From Leptolyngbya boryana PCC 6306 (GTDB lineage: Bacteria; Cyanobacteriota; Cyanobacteriia; Leptolyngbyales; Leptolyngbyaceae), in assembly GCF_000353285.1 (NCBI RefSeq), contig NZ_KB731326.1:347863-411862 (forward strand): a stretch of 64,000 bases of DNA. The letters are read 5' to 3'. Made by a program: the position numbers and the translations under genes. Shown here piece by piece: positions 1 to 9,378 of the stretch. Numbering within the stretch: the first letter of the stretch is position 1; every line of letters begins with the position of its first letter. Under the pieces are notes generated by a model. That model was not told where the DNA came from. It saw only the letters and a program-made list of their open reading frames with translations, and did no database searches.

Positions 1-1211
1 TGATCTGTACCAAACTTACAAATTGCATCGCAATGCTGGCGAAGCTCCGAGAAGAGAATGTATTGAATCGGTACGTTTTGCTGTTTAATTGACGGGCGTT
101 TAAGCTGAAGAATGACTTCTTTCTCGCGCTGATTCGGAACGACTAAAAAGAGCGTTCTCAAATTGTGTGGAAATGAGACAGCAAGATCACTCAGTCTTAG
201 GATTCCAGAGTAGATTGAGGTACTTTTCTCAACTTCAAACGCGCTCACAACCCGGTTTGTTCCTTTTTCTAGCCACAACACATCAATTAAACCAATGGTG
301 TTAAATGTGTCTTGATCTGCCTCCATTTTTGGTAAACAAGGAATGCAGAGAAATGAAAACTTGCTGTCCTGATAGGCTTTAGAACGATCGTTACTGGCAA
401 CAACCACGTCATACCCCAAAGCATGACCAATTTTCACAAGATGGTACTGCATTTCTGTGTGTAAATCCTCTTCCTGCTGCTCTGACAAAACCTCTGCATG
501 TCGCTTTTTGAGCAACTTCTCAACCTTAGTTTTTTGTGTATCGTCTAGTGCTGCGCTACTTTCAATCAGAAGTTTATTTGCGCCAATCTCGAAGAGTAAA
601 CCTGCGATCGCACCTAAATCCGTTGATAGCTCGGTTCGATACTGAGCATTTGTGTGCAAAATCACTTCTCGCATTTTCAAATAACTTGTCCACGAACCAA
701 GTTTCTGCTTTTCGTTGAAGAGTAGATTAAATCCGTTGACGATCGCAGTATTGAAAGGCGGAATCAGGGTCGGGTGCAGAAAATAGAGGATACTAGCAAC
801 CGCAGGACCTAACCCCTTAATATTTCTCTCTGATAATTTGATGATTTGCTTAACAAGCTGCTCTTCTTTAGTTGCACTTAAACAAGTTTCAAGAAACTGA
901 CCAAAGGCAACTTTATTAGCTTCATTCTCGTAGATGTCAGGAATGCGAAGTTTCGGCTTCCAATAGAACGGATGGGCTGCTCCTTCAAAAACTTGCTTTT
1001 GCTCGGTAATGCAGGTCAACACAAATTCTAGTGAGGAGCCTTTGAAATCATTCCCGAAGCTTCCAGTTTTGATATCCTGAACCACAGTCAGAACGCCACG
1101 ACGAATCGATCGAAACGCTTTCAATCGATCCTCGTTGTTGATAAACCAAGTGCTGTAAACAGATTCCGGGTCTTGTTTATACTGACGAACGACATTCAAC
1201 AATTCAGTCAT
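1..1211 (-). CDS. Restriction-endonuclease-like protein, partial (3' end outside window)
   Basis: The reading frame starts with ATG at 1211 and stays open for 403 codons to the left edge, so the C-terminus is missing. The N-terminal half contains GLGPAVASILYFLHP, reminiscent of helix-hairpin-helix proteins. The C-terminal half has LIDVLW followed about 12 residues later by FEVEKS and then YSGILRLSDL. A hydrophobic-Asp then Glu-x-Glu-Lys arrangement resembles the PD-(D/E)XK nuclease core. I infer a restriction-like or DNA-binding defence protein; no methyltransferase is visible beside it. The 142-base gap to the next gene holds no recognised element. Confidence 0.6.
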   Translation of the reverse strand, partial: MTELLNVVRQYKQDPESVYSTWFINNEDRLKAFRSIRRGVLTVVQDIKTGSFGNDFKGSSLEFVLTCITEQKQVFEGAAHPFYWKPKLRIPDIYENEANKVAFGQFLETCLSATKEEQLVKQIIKLSERNIKGLGPAVASILYFLHPTLIPPFNTAIVNGFNLLFNEKQKLGSWTSYLKMREVILHTNAQYRTELSTDLGAIAGLLFEIGANKLLIESSAALDDTQKTKVEKLLKKRHAEVLSEQQEEDLHTEMQYHLVKIGHALGYDVVVASNDRSKAYQDSKFSFLCIPCLPKMEADQDTFNTIGLIDVLWLEKGTNRVVSAFEVEKSTSIYSGILRLSDLAVSFPHNLRTLFLVVPNQREKEVILQLKRPSIKQQNVPIQYILFSELRQHCDAICKFGTD

Positions 1212-1353
1212 CAATTTTGCAACCTTGCATAAAGAAGCAGAATGCTCAATCTACTAGAGGCATTCTTGCTCTTATTATGACTCAGAAAATTTCAGGAGAT
1301 AAACCTAATTCCGAGTAACTTATGCTACCTAGTTTAGTGGTATTCTACTCTAT

Positions 1354-3483
1354 TCAATCATCCAAACGAAGACGGCGTAACAGCATTGCATTAATCGAAA
1401 CAACAACGGTCGAAACACTCATGAAGATTGCGCCGACTGCTGGCGATAATAGAATGCCAAACGGAGCCGCAATCCCTGCCGCTAAGGGAATGCCGATCAC
1501 ATTATATCCGGTCGCCCAAAACAAGTTCTGAGTCATTTTGTTATAGGTCGCTTTTGCAAGCTTCAGCGCGTAAGTTGCATCAAGCGGATCGCTTTTCACT
1601 AAGACTAGATCAGCCGACTCGATCGCGACATTGGTTCCGGCTCCGATCGCAAGTCCCAAATCTGCTTCAAACAAAGCAGGGGCATCATTGATCCCATCAC
1701 CAACAAACGCTGTGGGCTTCTCAGCTTTTAATCGTCGAATCAGCGCAGCTTTGTCTTGCGGTAGCACACGAGCATAGTAGCGATCGATATTTAATTCCGC
1801 TGCAACCGTTTTTGCAACTGCTTCCGCATCTCCGGTGATCATCACCGTCTCAACTTCCATCTCATGCAAGCGTTGTATCGCCTGTTTTGCTCGTTCTCGC
1901 ACCTGATCTGCTAACCCAAATAGTGCAAGAACTTGTTGATCATTCAGGAGGACGATCGCGCTTTCACCACGAGATTCGCTCTCTTGCAGTGCTTTTTGTA
2001 GTGTTGAAGGAAATCGCAGTTTTAACTCCTCAACCCATTCTGGTCTTCCAACCCGATAACGCTGACCGTTCACAATGCCTTCAACTCCCTGACCGGGTAC
2101 TGCTTTAAAATCATTCGTTTTAGCAAGCTGCATCTTGCGGTTGTTTGCTTCTTGCACGATCGATTGTCCGAGCGGATGTTCTGACAAGGATTCTAAAGAG
2201 GCAGCAATTAACAAAGCTTGTAGCTCATCAATGCCATCAGCATAGACTCTTTGTACTCCAAACCGCCCTTCTGTCAAGGTTCCCGTCTTATCGAAAGCGA
2301 TCCTCTGAATGCCTCGCGCTCGTTCAAACGCTTCTCGGTTTCGCACTAAAATACCGTTCTTAGCAGACATCGCTGTTGCGTTGACGATCACCAAAGGAAT
2401 TGCTAATCCCAAGGCATGAGGACAGGCAATGACTAACACTGTCACTGCTCGATTAATCGCAAATGTTAATCCTCCTGTTCCGATCGATAACCAAAGAACG
2501 AATGTTAGCGTTGCAACTGCGATCGCAATCAAAGTCAGCCAGTAAGCAAGCTGGTCGGCGAGTGTTTGATATCGACTTTTAGATGCCTGTGCTTCCTCAA
2601 CTAAGCGCATAATCTGGCTCAGCGTTGTTTTATCTCCGGTGCGAGTGACTGTAATCGTCAAAGCTCCTTCTCCATTGACGGCTCCAGCGACAACCTCATC
2701 ATTCGCTTTTTTAACGACTGGGCGCGATTCTCCGGTTAAAAACGCTTCGTTGACGCTAGAGTTTCCGTCTATAACTTCACCATCGATCGGCACTTGTTCA
2801 CCGGGACGAATCAGAATTTGATCTCCCTCAGTTAGTGAGCTAACGGGTACATCTTGTATACGTCCGTCTACCTGTTTGTGAGCGACAGACGGAACTAGAT
2901 TTGCGAGATGCTCTAGAGCGCGGCTGGCTCCTTGAACAGAAGCCATTTCAATCCAGTGACCGAGTAGCATGATGTCAACTAAGGTTGCGAGTTCCCAGTA
3001 GAAAGAATCTCCGGGCAATCCAAGAGATACTGCCACACTGTAAACATACGCGACGGTGATGGCTAGAGCGATCAGCGTCATCATGCCAATTTTGCTGCGG
3101 AGTTCATACCAAGCTCCACGCAGAAAAACCCAGCCACCGTAAAAATAGATAATTGTCGAAAGAACGGGCGTAACCCAATTTACACCTGGAAACTGAAGCG
3201 CTTGATAGTTAAACCAATCCTGAAACATTGGCGCAAAATAGAGAACAGGCAACGTTAGCACCAGGCAAATGAAGAAGCGGCGCTTAAAGATTTCTGGGCT
3301 ATGTCCAGCGTGTTTATCGTGCGCTCCGTGTTGATCATGGCTAGGATGCTTACCGTGACCTCCCTGGTCGCCCTGTGGGTCGGGATCAGGCAGGTTTCTT
3401 TCTAATTGCTTTTCGTGTTCAAAGTGCCCAACATACCCTGGATCGGGTTGGTTTGGTTCCTGATGACGATGATCGTGGTTCAC
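1354..3483 (-). CDS. copB: CopB-type copper P1B-ATPase with His-rich N-terminus
   Basis: A 709-residue heavy-metal P-type ATPase, predicted to export copper or silver across the inner membrane. The first ~60 residues are rich in His and Asp (HDQHGAHDKHAGH) and replace the usual HMA domain. The phosphatase loop TGES lies near residue 250, the membrane metal motif is CPH (near 353) rather than CPC, DKTGT carries the phosphorylated Asp near 400, SEHPLG near 435 is the HP motif, and GDGINDAP lies near 595. CPH is known for the P1B-3 (CopB) subgroup. The start is GTG, preceded by AGGAGG seven bases away. It is divergent from the AraC-type gene; no copper-sensor operator was recognised between them. 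Confidence 0.93.
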   Translation of the reverse strand: MNHDHRHQEPNQPDPGYVGHFEHEKQLERNLPDPDPQGDQGGHGKHPSHDQHGAHDKHAGHSPEIFKRRFFICLVLTLPVLYFAPMFQDWFNYQALQFPGVNWVTPVLSTIIYFYGGWVFLRGAWYELRSKIGMMTLIALAITVAYVYSVAVSLGLPGDSFYWELATLVDIMLLGHWIEMASVQGASRALEHLANLVPSVAHKQVDGRIQDVPVSSLTEGDQILIRPGEQVPIDGEVIDGNSSVNEAFLTGESRPVVKKANDEVVAGAVNGEGALTITVTRTGDKTTLSQIMRLVEEAQASKSRYQTLADQLAYWLTLIAIAVATLTFVLWLSIGTGGLTFAINRAVTVLVIACPHALGLAIPLVIVNATAMSAKNGILVRNREAFERARGIQRIAFDKTGTLTEGRFGVQRVYADGIDELQALLIAASLESLSEHPLGQSIVQEANNRKMQLAKTNDFKAVPGQGVEGIVNGQRYRVGRPEWVEELKLRFPSTLQKALQESESRGESAIVLLNDQQVLALFGLADQVRERAKQAIQRLHEMEVETVMITGDAEAVAKTVAAELNIDRYYARVLPQDKAALIRRLKAEKPTAFVGDGINDAPALFEADLGLAIGAGTNVAIESADLVLVKSDPLDATYALKLAKATYNKMTQNLFWATGYNVIGIPLAAGIAAPFGILLSPAVGAIFMSVSTVVVSINAMLLRRLRLDD

Positions 3484-3838
3484 AGATGATCCTCCTGGTT
3501 TGCGTGATGCTTTGATGAGCGAAACTGGAGTGCAATGTTAGAGACTTGCTAAGCTGCTACGACGCAGAATGCTCACGAAGTTGGGCGTAGTGTTAGCAGT
3601 ATGGGAGCTTATAATAGGGTAAGCGATCGCAATCCTGAATCAACCTTTCTGAATACTTTTATTCAAGTTTTTCGATTCTACTAACTGCTAACGCCATTGG
3701 TTTTACGTTCACTCATTTCGCTCAAAGTAAATGCGATGAATGCCTTTGAAGAGAGCTGCGTCATCGATTCTGTTCAATCCCTTACTGATACAATTTTTTA
3801 ATGCTGATCCAGAGTTTTTGCGGTCAGGAGTTGCAGAT

Positions 3839-4822
3839 ATGAAAATTTCTGAACAAGACTACATTGCATTATTTCAGGATGTAGAGCAAAATCAGACAAC
3901 TGATACTCAAAGTGGTTATTCTGAAACTGTGTTTCGGTATCCAGCAGTATTGGCTGAAGGGCAAGAAATTGACATTGAACTCCGTCAAGGATTCTTACTT
4001 CAGATTGCTAATTATCAATTTCATCGACCTGTTAGCCTTGCGTTATCTGAGTGCGAGCATCCCTTAGAGTTTGGCTTTCAGCTTGCTGGGAGTGGGCAAA
4101 CTCAATATAAATCGTTTCATCCAGGTGAAACGATCATCTGTGGGTGCGGTATGGCTCCGAGTTTGCTATGTGAACCTGCGCCCGATGAACAACAGCAAGA
4201 AGTTGTGGTGCATATTGAGCCAGAAGTTTTCAAGGCATTCGTTGGAATTCATTCTGATGAAATTCCAAGCTCAATGCAGCACTTGTTTAGAAGATACGAT
4301 CAAAAATACTTTACTCGCGCTGGGATCATCACATCACAAATGCAAACGGCATTGCAACAGATTTTGCAATGTCCGTTTGAAGGCTTAATTAAGCGGATGT
4401 ATTTAGAAAGCAAAGTCCTGGAACTGATGGCGCTGCAATTGCAACAGGGAGTTGAAGCAGAGTCATTTCCTAAACCCATCAATGGATTAGAACGAGAGAT
4501 TCGCGATCGCGTTCAGCAAGCGAAAGAAATCCTAGAGAAGCAGCTTGATCATCCCCCTTCAGAACTGATGCTCGCAGAACTGGTTGGATTGAGTCATTAC
4601 CAATTAAAACAAGGATTTCGTAAAGCGTTTGGCGTAACGCCCTTTCAATATCTGCATCAATATCGGATGGAACAGGCAAGGTTGTTGCTCAGTGATGGCA
4701 AAAAGCGGGTGTCGGAGGTCGCGATTGCGGTGGGCTATTCGCATTTTGGGCAGTTTGCGGCGACGTTCAAGCGACGGTTTGGGATTACACCGAGCGAGTG
4801 TTTGAAAGGAAAAAAGCCGTAA
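3839..4822 (+). CDS. AraC-family (PchR-like) transcriptional regulator
   Basis: A 327-residue regulator. The C-terminal ~100 residues hold the two helix-turn-helix motifs of the AraC family (AELVGLSHYQLKQGFRKAFG and VAIAVGYSHFGQFAATFKRRFG), and the N-terminal part is the ligand-sensing region of PchR-type siderophore regulators. An upstream in-frame ATG at 3740 exists, but the ATG at 3839 is preceded by AGGAG eight bases away and fits the family start. It lies 125 bases upstream of a TonB receptor on the same strand. By analogy with PchR it probably activates that receptor when the cognate ferri-siderophore is present; this is inference. Confidence 0.88.
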   Translation: MKISEQDYIALFQDVEQNQTTDTQSGYSETVFRYPAVLAEGQEIDIELRQGFLLQIANYQFHRPVSLALSECEHPLEFGFQLAGSGQTQYKSFHPGETIICGCGMAPSLLCEPAPDEQQQEVVVHIEPEVFKAFVGIHSDEIPSSMQHLFRRYDQKYFTRAGIITSQMQTALQQILQCPFEGLIKRMYLESKVLELMALQLQQGVEAESFPKPINGLEREIRDRVQQAKEILEKQLDHPPSELMLAELVGLSHYQLKQGFRKAFGVTPFQYLHQYRMEQARLLLSDGKKRVSEVAIAVGYSHFGQFAATFKRRFGITPSECLKGKKP

Positions 4823-4847
4823 ATTGAATCGTGATTCGCCGTTTTGG

Positions 4848-4874
4848 GATAGTCTACCTTCATTTTTAGATAGT
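4848..4874 (+). promoter_or_regulatory. Candidate AraC-family operator (two GATAGT half-sites 21 bp apart)
   Basis: GATAGT occurs at 4848-4853 and again at 4869-4874, a 21-base repeat distance (two helical turns), in the gap between the AraC regulator and the TonB receptor. Direct half-sites on one DNA face are usual for AraC-family activators. The role is inferred from position only. Confidence 0.4.
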
Positions 4875-4913
4875 TTTTGGTGTCAAAACTACTTAAACTC
4901 TTCACACAGATGT

Positions 4914-4928
4914 TGAGATTAATTCTCA
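4914..4928. promoter_or_regulatory. Candidate Fur box upstream of TonB receptor
   Basis: TGAGATTAATTCTCA is a palindrome (TGAGA, five-base centre, TCTCA) that matches 11 of 15 positions of a classical Fur core, TGATAATCATTATCA. It ends 20 bases before the first receptor ATG, where a Fur repressor could block transcription or initiation. A Fur gene is not in the window. Confidence 0.45.
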
Positions 4929-4947
4929 GCAAGACGTTCTACAAGAG

Positions 4948-7500
4948 ATGTGTGGGGAGAGAATGGATCGATTTTTTGGAGTTCTAGTCGTTACGTCTAG
5001 TTTGCTGATTGCGATTCCTGGATGGGCAGAAGAGCGCGATCGAACGGAACCGATTCGAGGAATTCGAGAAATCCCGCGAGCAGCAACTTCGGTCAAAGAA
5101 TGGTTAGGGCAAGTTCCTGATACAACTTCCCCGATTGCACCGATTCAAATTACAAGTGTTCGACTAAATCGAACCACTTCTGGAACCGAAGTAATTTTAG
5201 AGACTGCAACAGGTGCAACCCTGCAAGCAGAAACTCAGGAAGATGGGAAAACGCTCGTTGCTGCCATTGAGAATGCAGTGTTGGCACTCCCAAACGCCAA
5301 CTCATTTGCGAGTAAAGACCCGATCGCGGGGATTACCAGCATCACGGTCACTCAGCAGCCTGAAAATCGAGTCGAAATCAGAGTGACAGGCGATCGAGAA
5401 GTTCCGACTATTAGCGTCAAACCTAGCTCCAATGGAGCCGTGCTAGCCGTAACCGCCTCGGATTCAGGAGATGAAGAAGAAATTACCGTGACGGGTCGAT
5501 CGAGTCCTTACCGGGTTCCGAGCGCCTCAACTGCAACGCGAACCGATACTCCTCTGCGCGACATTCCTCAATCGATTCAGGTGGTTCCACAACAGGTTTT
5601 AGAAGACCAGAAAACGGTGCGACTAAACGATGCACTGCGGAATGTGAGTGGCGTATTTACGGGGAATCTCTTTGGTGGAACGCAGGAAAACTTTAACATT
5701 CGTGGGTTTAATGATGCGACAACGCTGACCGATGGAATCAGAGACAGCTATGCAGGAAGTGGGCTAACGTTGCGGGACTTTGCCAATATTGAGCAACTTG
5801 AAGTTTTGAAGGGTCCAGCTTCAGTTCTCTACGGCAATGTTGAGCCGGGAGGCGTGATCAATATTGTGACGAAGCAACCGTTGTCAACGCCTTTCTACAG
5901 TGCAGATCTATTAATCGGCAGCTACAGTTTTTACCGTCCTAGCTTTGATTTTTCTGGTCCGCTAACCCCAGATAAAGCGGTGCGCTATCGCTTGAATGCT
6001 GCCTATGAAAATGCAGGTAGCTTTCGTGATTTCGTCAATAGTGAGCATGTTTTCGTCGCTCCGGTTCTGAGTTGGAAGATTGGCGATCGTACCGATCTAT
6101 CAATCAATTCTAGCTACCTCTACGATCGTCGCACCTTCGATCGTGGCATTCCTGCCTTTGGAGCAGGCGTTGCAGATATTCCAATTAACCGTTTTTTGGG
6201 CGAACGGGGCGACTTTCGAGATGTGAACCAGTTCAGAATTGGCTATCAGTTACAGCATCGGTTTAACGACAACCTCAGAATTCGGAATGCCTTTAGATTT
6301 TTAGACACCTACGAAGTTGTGAAAAGTGCAACTGCGATCGGGCTAGATGAAACAACCGGAGAACTATCACGGGCTTATTTCGACAATGCCAACCGATTTA
6401 AAGTCTTTTTGATGCAAACCGATCTAGTCAGTAACTTCAAAACTGGCTCGATCAATCATCAGCTATTGTTAGGATTTGATTTGCAGCGCGACACATTGGA
6501 AGGATTATTTGCCACACCGCCCGATGCCTTTGATGCTACGTTTGTCGATCGCTTCACGCCCAACATCAACATTTTCAACCCAATTTACAACACACGTCCT
6601 CGTCCGTCCCGCTCAGAGCTAGAGTTGCGACGAGACGATGCGACGACAACCGATGGACTCGGAATTTTTCTGCAAGATCAGATTGCTTTAACCGATAATC
6701 TCAAACTGCTAGTAGGTGGACGATTTGACACAATTTCTCAACGATTGCGAGACAAATTAACAAATAGTGAAACAAGGCAAGCAGACCAAGCCTTTAGTCC
6801 TCGAATTGGGCTTGTCTATCAACCGATTCGACCGATATCGCTTTACGCAAGCTACAGTCGATCGTTTGCACCCAACAGCGGTGTTCAAGCAGATGGCTCA
6901 CTCCTCGAATCCACACGCGGAACGCAATATGAAGTTGGTGTTCGAGCCGAACTCAATCAGCAATTTACCGCAACGCTTGCAGCTTACCAAATCACTAAAA
7001 CAAATGTAGCAACCACTGATCCAAACGATCAAGCCTTCAGTCTTGCGATCGGAGAACAGCGCAGTCGAGGAATTGAGTTAGATGTTGCAGGCACGCTGAT
7101 CCCTGGCTGGAACGTGATTGCATCTTATAGCTATACCAATGCCGAAATTACAAGAAGCAATGATCTACCCGTTGGCAACACGATCAACAATGTTCCACGC
7201 CACAAAGCCAGTTTATGGACAACCTATGAACTCCAAAGTAGTGGATTGAAGGGACTAGGATTCGGACTCGGCTTGTTTTATGTTGGCGATCGAGCAGGTG
7301 ATTTAGACAACAGCTTTGAATTGCCCAGCTACCTCCGCACAGATGCTGCAATCTTCTATCGACAAAGAAACTGGCGGGCTGGAATTAACTTCCAGAATTT
7401 ATTCAATACTCGCTATTTTGAAACCAGTGAAATTGGCAGAACCACTGTTACTCCTGGTGCACCGCTTACGGTTGTCGGTTCGTTCTCGCTCACTTTTTGA
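4948..7500 (+). CDS. TonB-dependent siderophore receptor with AMIN domain
   Basis: An 850-residue outer-membrane receptor. After a signal peptide (hydrophobic VLVVTSSLLIAIPGWA) comes an AMIN domain at about residues 60-170, a cyanobacterial addition to TonB receptors. The plug follows (DIPQSIQVVPQQVLEDQ, then VLKGPASVLYGNVEPGGVINIVTKQP). A 22-strand-type barrel ends in the aromatic C-terminal signature SFSLTF. These are hallmarks of FhuA/FoxA-like ferri-siderophore uptake. A second in-frame ATG at 4963, behind GGGGAGAG, is an alternative start. The PepSY gene follows 18 bases later, so the two are probably co-transcribed. Confidence 0.94.
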   Translation: MCGERMDRFFGVLVVTSSLLIAIPGWAEERDRTEPIRGIREIPRAATSVKEWLGQVPDTTSPIAPIQITSVRLNRTTSGTEVILETATGATLQAETQEDGKTLVAAIENAVLALPNANSFASKDPIAGITSITVTQQPENRVEIRVTGDREVPTISVKPSSNGAVLAVTASDSGDEEEITVTGRSSPYRVPSASTATRTDTPLRDIPQSIQVVPQQVLEDQKTVRLNDALRNVSGVFTGNLFGGTQENFNIRGFNDATTLTDGIRDSYAGSGLTLRDFANIEQLEVLKGPASVLYGNVEPGGVINIVTKQPLSTPFYSADLLIGSYSFYRPSFDFSGPLTPDKAVRYRLNAAYENAGSFRDFVNSEHVFVAPVLSWKIGDRTDLSINSSYLYDRRTFDRGIPAFGAGVADIPINRFLGERGDFRDVNQFRIGYQLQHRFNDNLRIRNAFRFLDTYEVVKSATAIGLDETTGELSRAYFDNANRFKVFLMQTDLVSNFKTGSINHQLLLGFDLQRDTLEGLFATPPDAFDATFVDRFTPNINIFNPIYNTRPRPSRSELELRRDDATTTDGLGIFLQDQIALTDNLKLLVGGRFDTISQRLRDKLTNSETRQADQAFSPRIGLVYQPIRPISLYASYSRSFAPNSGVQADGSLLESTRGTQYEVGVRAELNQQFTATLAAYQITKTNVATTDPNDQAFSLAIGEQRSRGIELDVAGTLIPGWNVIASYSYTNAEITRSNDLPVGNTINNVPRHKASLWTTYELQSSGLKGLGFGLGLFYVGDRAGDLDNSFELPSYLRTDAAIFYRQRNWRAGINFQNLFNTRYFETSEIGRTTVTPGAPLTVVGSFSLTF

Positions 7501-7518
7501 TTCTAGAAGATCATCAAT

Positions 7519-8622
7519 ATGCAGCCTATACGTCTCCGCAAATTAGTGTTTACTCTGCATCGCTATGTTGGGCTTGCCGTTGGATTGATTCTAGTTGTAA
7601 TTGGGCTAACGGGCAGCTTGCTCGTCTTTGAACCTGAACTCGATCGCGCTTTGATTCATGCTCAGTTTGGCAACATTGTGCCGCAGTCGCAGCAGGTTTC
7701 GATTCCATCGGTCGTAGATAAAATCAAATCTGCTAAACCCGATTGGGCGGTTCGTGGCATCGACACCCCCATCACACCTGATGACGCAATGCGAGTCACA
7801 ATCGAGTCCCCCAACAAACCCGATCTAGAAGTGCTAGTCAATCCTTACACTGGACAGATTATCGGAGAGCGAATTCGCGATCGCACGCTGACCGGGTTTC
7901 TTTTGATGTTTCACTATACTTTAGCGGCAGGAGATGCAGGAATCGCGATCGCGGGCATTGCTGCATTGTTGTTGTTTATTCTGAGCCTGACTGGAATCTG
8001 CTTGTGGTCGGGTTGGCGCAAACTGATTTCAGGCTTCAAGATTAAATGGAATGGGCATATCAAGCGCGTCAACTTTGATATTCACAAAGTTATCGGAATA
8101 GTTGCGGCAATCTTTTTAGCTTTGACTGGAATTACAGGCTTTGGATGGAACTTCTATCCTCAAGTCGATCCACTCATTTATGCCGCTACTTTTACCCCTC
8201 AACCAATCGAGGCAACATCTAAATTCATCCCCAATACCCCGACCGTAACGCTAACGCAGGTTCTACAGCGTGCAGATGCTGCACTCCCCGGAACTAAAAC
8301 TACCTACGTCAACTTACCCGCTACTTCCGATGGTGTGTTTCAAATCAACAAACAATTTCCAGAGGAGCGCGACTTATTTCGTAGCCGAGTGTACATCGAT
8401 CGCTATACAGGCGAAGTAGTACAAGTGAGAGATTCGCGCCATCTTCGCCTCGGCGATCAGGTTGTAGACGCTTTCACACCTCTCCATTTCGGCACTTTTG
8501 GTGGGCTACCCACTCGGATTATTTATGTTTTTGTTGGCTTAGCTCCCACTATTCTATTAGCCACAGGTTTCGTTATGTGGAGATGTCGTAAGCCTCGGTA
8601 CAAAACAAAAGCTTGCAAGTGA
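7519..8622 (+). CDS. PepSY-associated membrane protein (PiuB/iron-regulated type)
   Basis: A 367-residue protein with four predicted membrane segments: one near residues 13-38 (LHRYVGLAVGLILVVIGLTG), two central (about 135-165 and 190-212) and one at the C-terminus (IIYVFVGLAPTILLATGFVMW). PepSY-like periplasmic stretches lie between them. This architecture is that of PiuB/FpvG-type proteins coded beside TonB siderophore receptors, where members are thought to reduce or process ferri-siderophore in the periplasm. Its place directly after the receptor supports a role in siderophore iron release; the reaction itself is not shown by sequence. Confidence 0.88.
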   Translation: MQPIRLRKLVFTLHRYVGLAVGLILVVIGLTGSLLVFEPELDRALIHAQFGNIVPQSQQVSIPSVVDKIKSAKPDWAVRGIDTPITPDDAMRVTIESPNKPDLEVLVNPYTGQIIGERIRDRTLTGFLLMFHYTLAAGDAGIAIAGIAALLLFILSLTGICLWSGWRKLISGFKIKWNGHIKRVNFDIHKVIGIVAAIFLALTGITGFGWNFYPQVDPLIYAATFTPQPIEATSKFIPNTPTVTLTQVLQRADAALPGTKTTYVNLPATSDGVFQINKQFPEERDLFRSRVYIDRYTGEVVQVRDSRHLRLGDQVVDAFTPLHFGTFGGLPTRIIYVFVGLAPTILLATGFVMWRCRKPRYKTKACK

Positions 8623-9378
8623 GAGAAGGAAAGAGTTTCATAAAAATGCTTGGTGTACGATAAAACTCGATGTCTGAAATTATCTATCGCTTAAAATTTA
8701 GTGGCACACAAACGAATTGCTAATGTAATGATCGAACCTAGTCGTGATCTCTATTTCCTGGCTCCTCATCCCTCAAACTCAAAGCATCCATTGCTGGTTT
8801 TTTTACCTGGAATGGATGAAACAGGCAAAGAGTTGCTTTCTCTTGAAACCAAAAGTTTGGCAGCGGGCTTCGATGTTCGTTGTCTTGTGATTCCACCTGA
8901 AAATTTTATGCCCTGGGAGGAACTGACAGAAAGCACGATCGCATTGATTCAAGCAGAGTTAGAAACAGTATCGCGACAGTCCGTTTATCTATGTGGTGAA
9001 TCATTAGGAGGCTGTCTTGCCTTGAAATTGATCGAACGCGCTCCGCATTTAGTGAAACGCTTGATTCTGGTTAACTGTGCTTCTTCGTTTCATCGGGTTG
9101 CTTGGCTGAAGCAAAGTCCACGCCTGATGGCTTGGACACCACCACTGCTTTACAGGTTGTCTCCGATCGTCATCCTATGGTTAACCTCCGCGCTCATCCG
9201 CATTCCACTGGCAAGGCTGCGAATCCTTTGGAAAGCTGCCCAAGTTGCACCGAAAAAAACGGCTGAGTATCGACTATCACAGTTAATTGAGTTTCGGATT
9301 GATCAAACTCTCCTCGATCGCTTCACCCAGCCTGTTTTACTGATTGCGAGTCAGGCGGATCGACTGCTGCCATCAGTT

